Shown one piece after another: positions 63,688-64,000 of a stretch of DNA of 64,000 nt. The DNA comes from Phenylobacterium sp. NIBR 498073 (lineage in GTDB: Bacteria; Pseudomonadota; Alphaproteobacteria; Caulobacterales; Caulobacteraceae). The notes beneath the pieces were generated by a model. It saw nothing but the letters and a program-made list of their open reading frames with translations, was not told the DNA's origin and did not search any database. Positions within the stretch are counted from its first letter, which is position 1, and the number at the start of each line of letters is the position of its first letter. The stretch is from NCBI RefSeq assembly GCF_027286305.1, contig NZ_CP114599.1, positions 2,666,001-2,730,000 of the forward strand. The letters run 5' to 3'. The position numbers were made by a program, and so were the translations under genes.

Positions 63688-64000
63688 CTAGTACAGCCCG
63701 CTCATGTCGTCCTTCTTCGGCGGCGGCGCGGCGGCCGGCGCCGGGCTGGTCAGCTGTCCGTCCGGCCAGACCTGGTCGTAGGGCTGCGGCCCGCCCACCG
63801 GCATCCCGCCCATCGGCGCGACGATCGGCTTCGGCTCGGTGCCGGGGCGGAACGCCTCGCGGATGCCACGCACCGTGGCGAACTTGGCGTTCTTTGGCGC
63901 CTTGAACTCGTCCTTCGGCAGGTCCTTGGTCGCGGCCTGCATGAATTCGATGAAGATCGGCACCGCCGCCTGGGTGCCGGTCTCGCCATTGCCCAGGCTG
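63688..64000 (-). CDS. C-terminal end of a class A penicillin-binding protein (PBP1A-like), cut by window edge
   Basis: The last 103 codons of a gene that continues beyond 64000. The visible part reads SLGNGETGTQAAVPIFIEFM, the end of the transpeptidase domain of PBP1A-type enzymes (Gly-rich turn, then A-A-x-PIFxxFM), followed by EFKAPKNAKFATVRGIREAF and a Pro/Ala-rich tail (SPAPAAAPPPKKDDMSGLY). Such enzymes polymerise and cross-link peptidoglycan at the periplasmic face. Without the catalytic domains the call rests on this C-terminal pattern. The gene order PBP1A then prfB is common in alphaproteobacteria and supports it. Confidence 0.82.
   Translation of the reverse strand, partial: SLGNGETGTQAAVPIFIEFMQAATKDLPKDEFKAPKNAKFATVRGIREAFRPGTEPKPIVAPMGGMPVGGPQPYDQVWPDGQLTSPAPAAAPPPKKDDMSGLY

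Overview
The window is GC-rich (roughly two thirds G+C by eye), densely coded bacterial DNA. Gene content and order point to the alphaproteobacterial order Caulobacterales, most likely Phenylobacterium or a close Caulobacter relative. The signs are the nuoABCD order, the tig-clpP-clpX-lon-hup neighbourhood, the iscR-csd-sufBCDS-sufT-sufA operon, glnB-glnA, an M23 peptidase overlapping a bactofilin, and ComB-prfB-PBP1A. Genus assignment is inference.

Layout. 1-1.9 kb: start of the complex I operon (nuoA, nuoB, nuoC and the first third of nuoD, minus strand). 2.1-2.6 kb: two identical tRNA-Asp genes in a duplicated segment. 2.7-9.6 kb: accessory genes, namely an orphan PEP-CTERM-type secreted protein, a truncated membrane-protein remnant, an FMN reductase, a GFA-family protein, a flavin monooxygenase next to a CYP153-type P450, a cytidine-deaminase-fold enzyme and an aldo/keto reductase. 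9.6-14.4 kb: an AT-rich regulatory stretch, an ECF sigma factor and a five-gene set that looks like a diverged functional-amyloid (Fap-like) secretion locus. 14.5-27.3 kb: tRNA-Val and the proteostasis block hup, lon, clpX, clpP and tig, interrupted by an amidohydrolase, a DUF3011-like protein, an MFS exporter and a small XRE/pyrophosphohydrolase cassette. 27.5-33.3 kb: an MFS-AraC chimeric remnant, tRNA-Leu, two tiny membrane proteins, a LysE exporter, the NAD(P)HX repair enzyme, a histidine phosphatase and a thiolase-like protein. 33.6-41.2 kb: glnB-glnA, an Ntn-hydrolase acylase, parE and an acyltransferase. 41.4-47 kb: a DEAD-box helicase, a GGDEF protein, an enoyl-CoA hydratase, LtrA and a GST. 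47-54.2 kb: the complete SUF iron-sulfur operon, led by iscR. 54.4-64 kb: a serine hydrolase, an M20 amidohydrolase, anmK, tyrS, bcp, M23 peptidase plus bactofilin, ComB, prfB (with a programmed +1 frameshift) and the C-terminus of a PBP1A-like protein.

How parts work together. The SUF genes overlap or nearly touch and would be made as one unit under IscR control; they would supply clusters to the NuoB/NuoC/NuoD arm of complex I. Lon, ClpX, ClpP and trigger factor form the usual protein quality-control block, with a sigma32-like promoter candidate before lon. GlnB and GlnA form the core nitrogen-status switch.

The most interesting locus is 10.1-14.4 kb. An outer-membrane barrel with a periplasmic coiled coil, a Sec-exported C39 peptidase, two Sec-exported proteins carrying double-glycine leader motifs and a shared VVNT-x-NN motif, and an Asp-Asn-Ser repeat protein together look like a diverged Fap-type fibre or adhesin system, possibly under the adjacent EcfG-like sigma factor.
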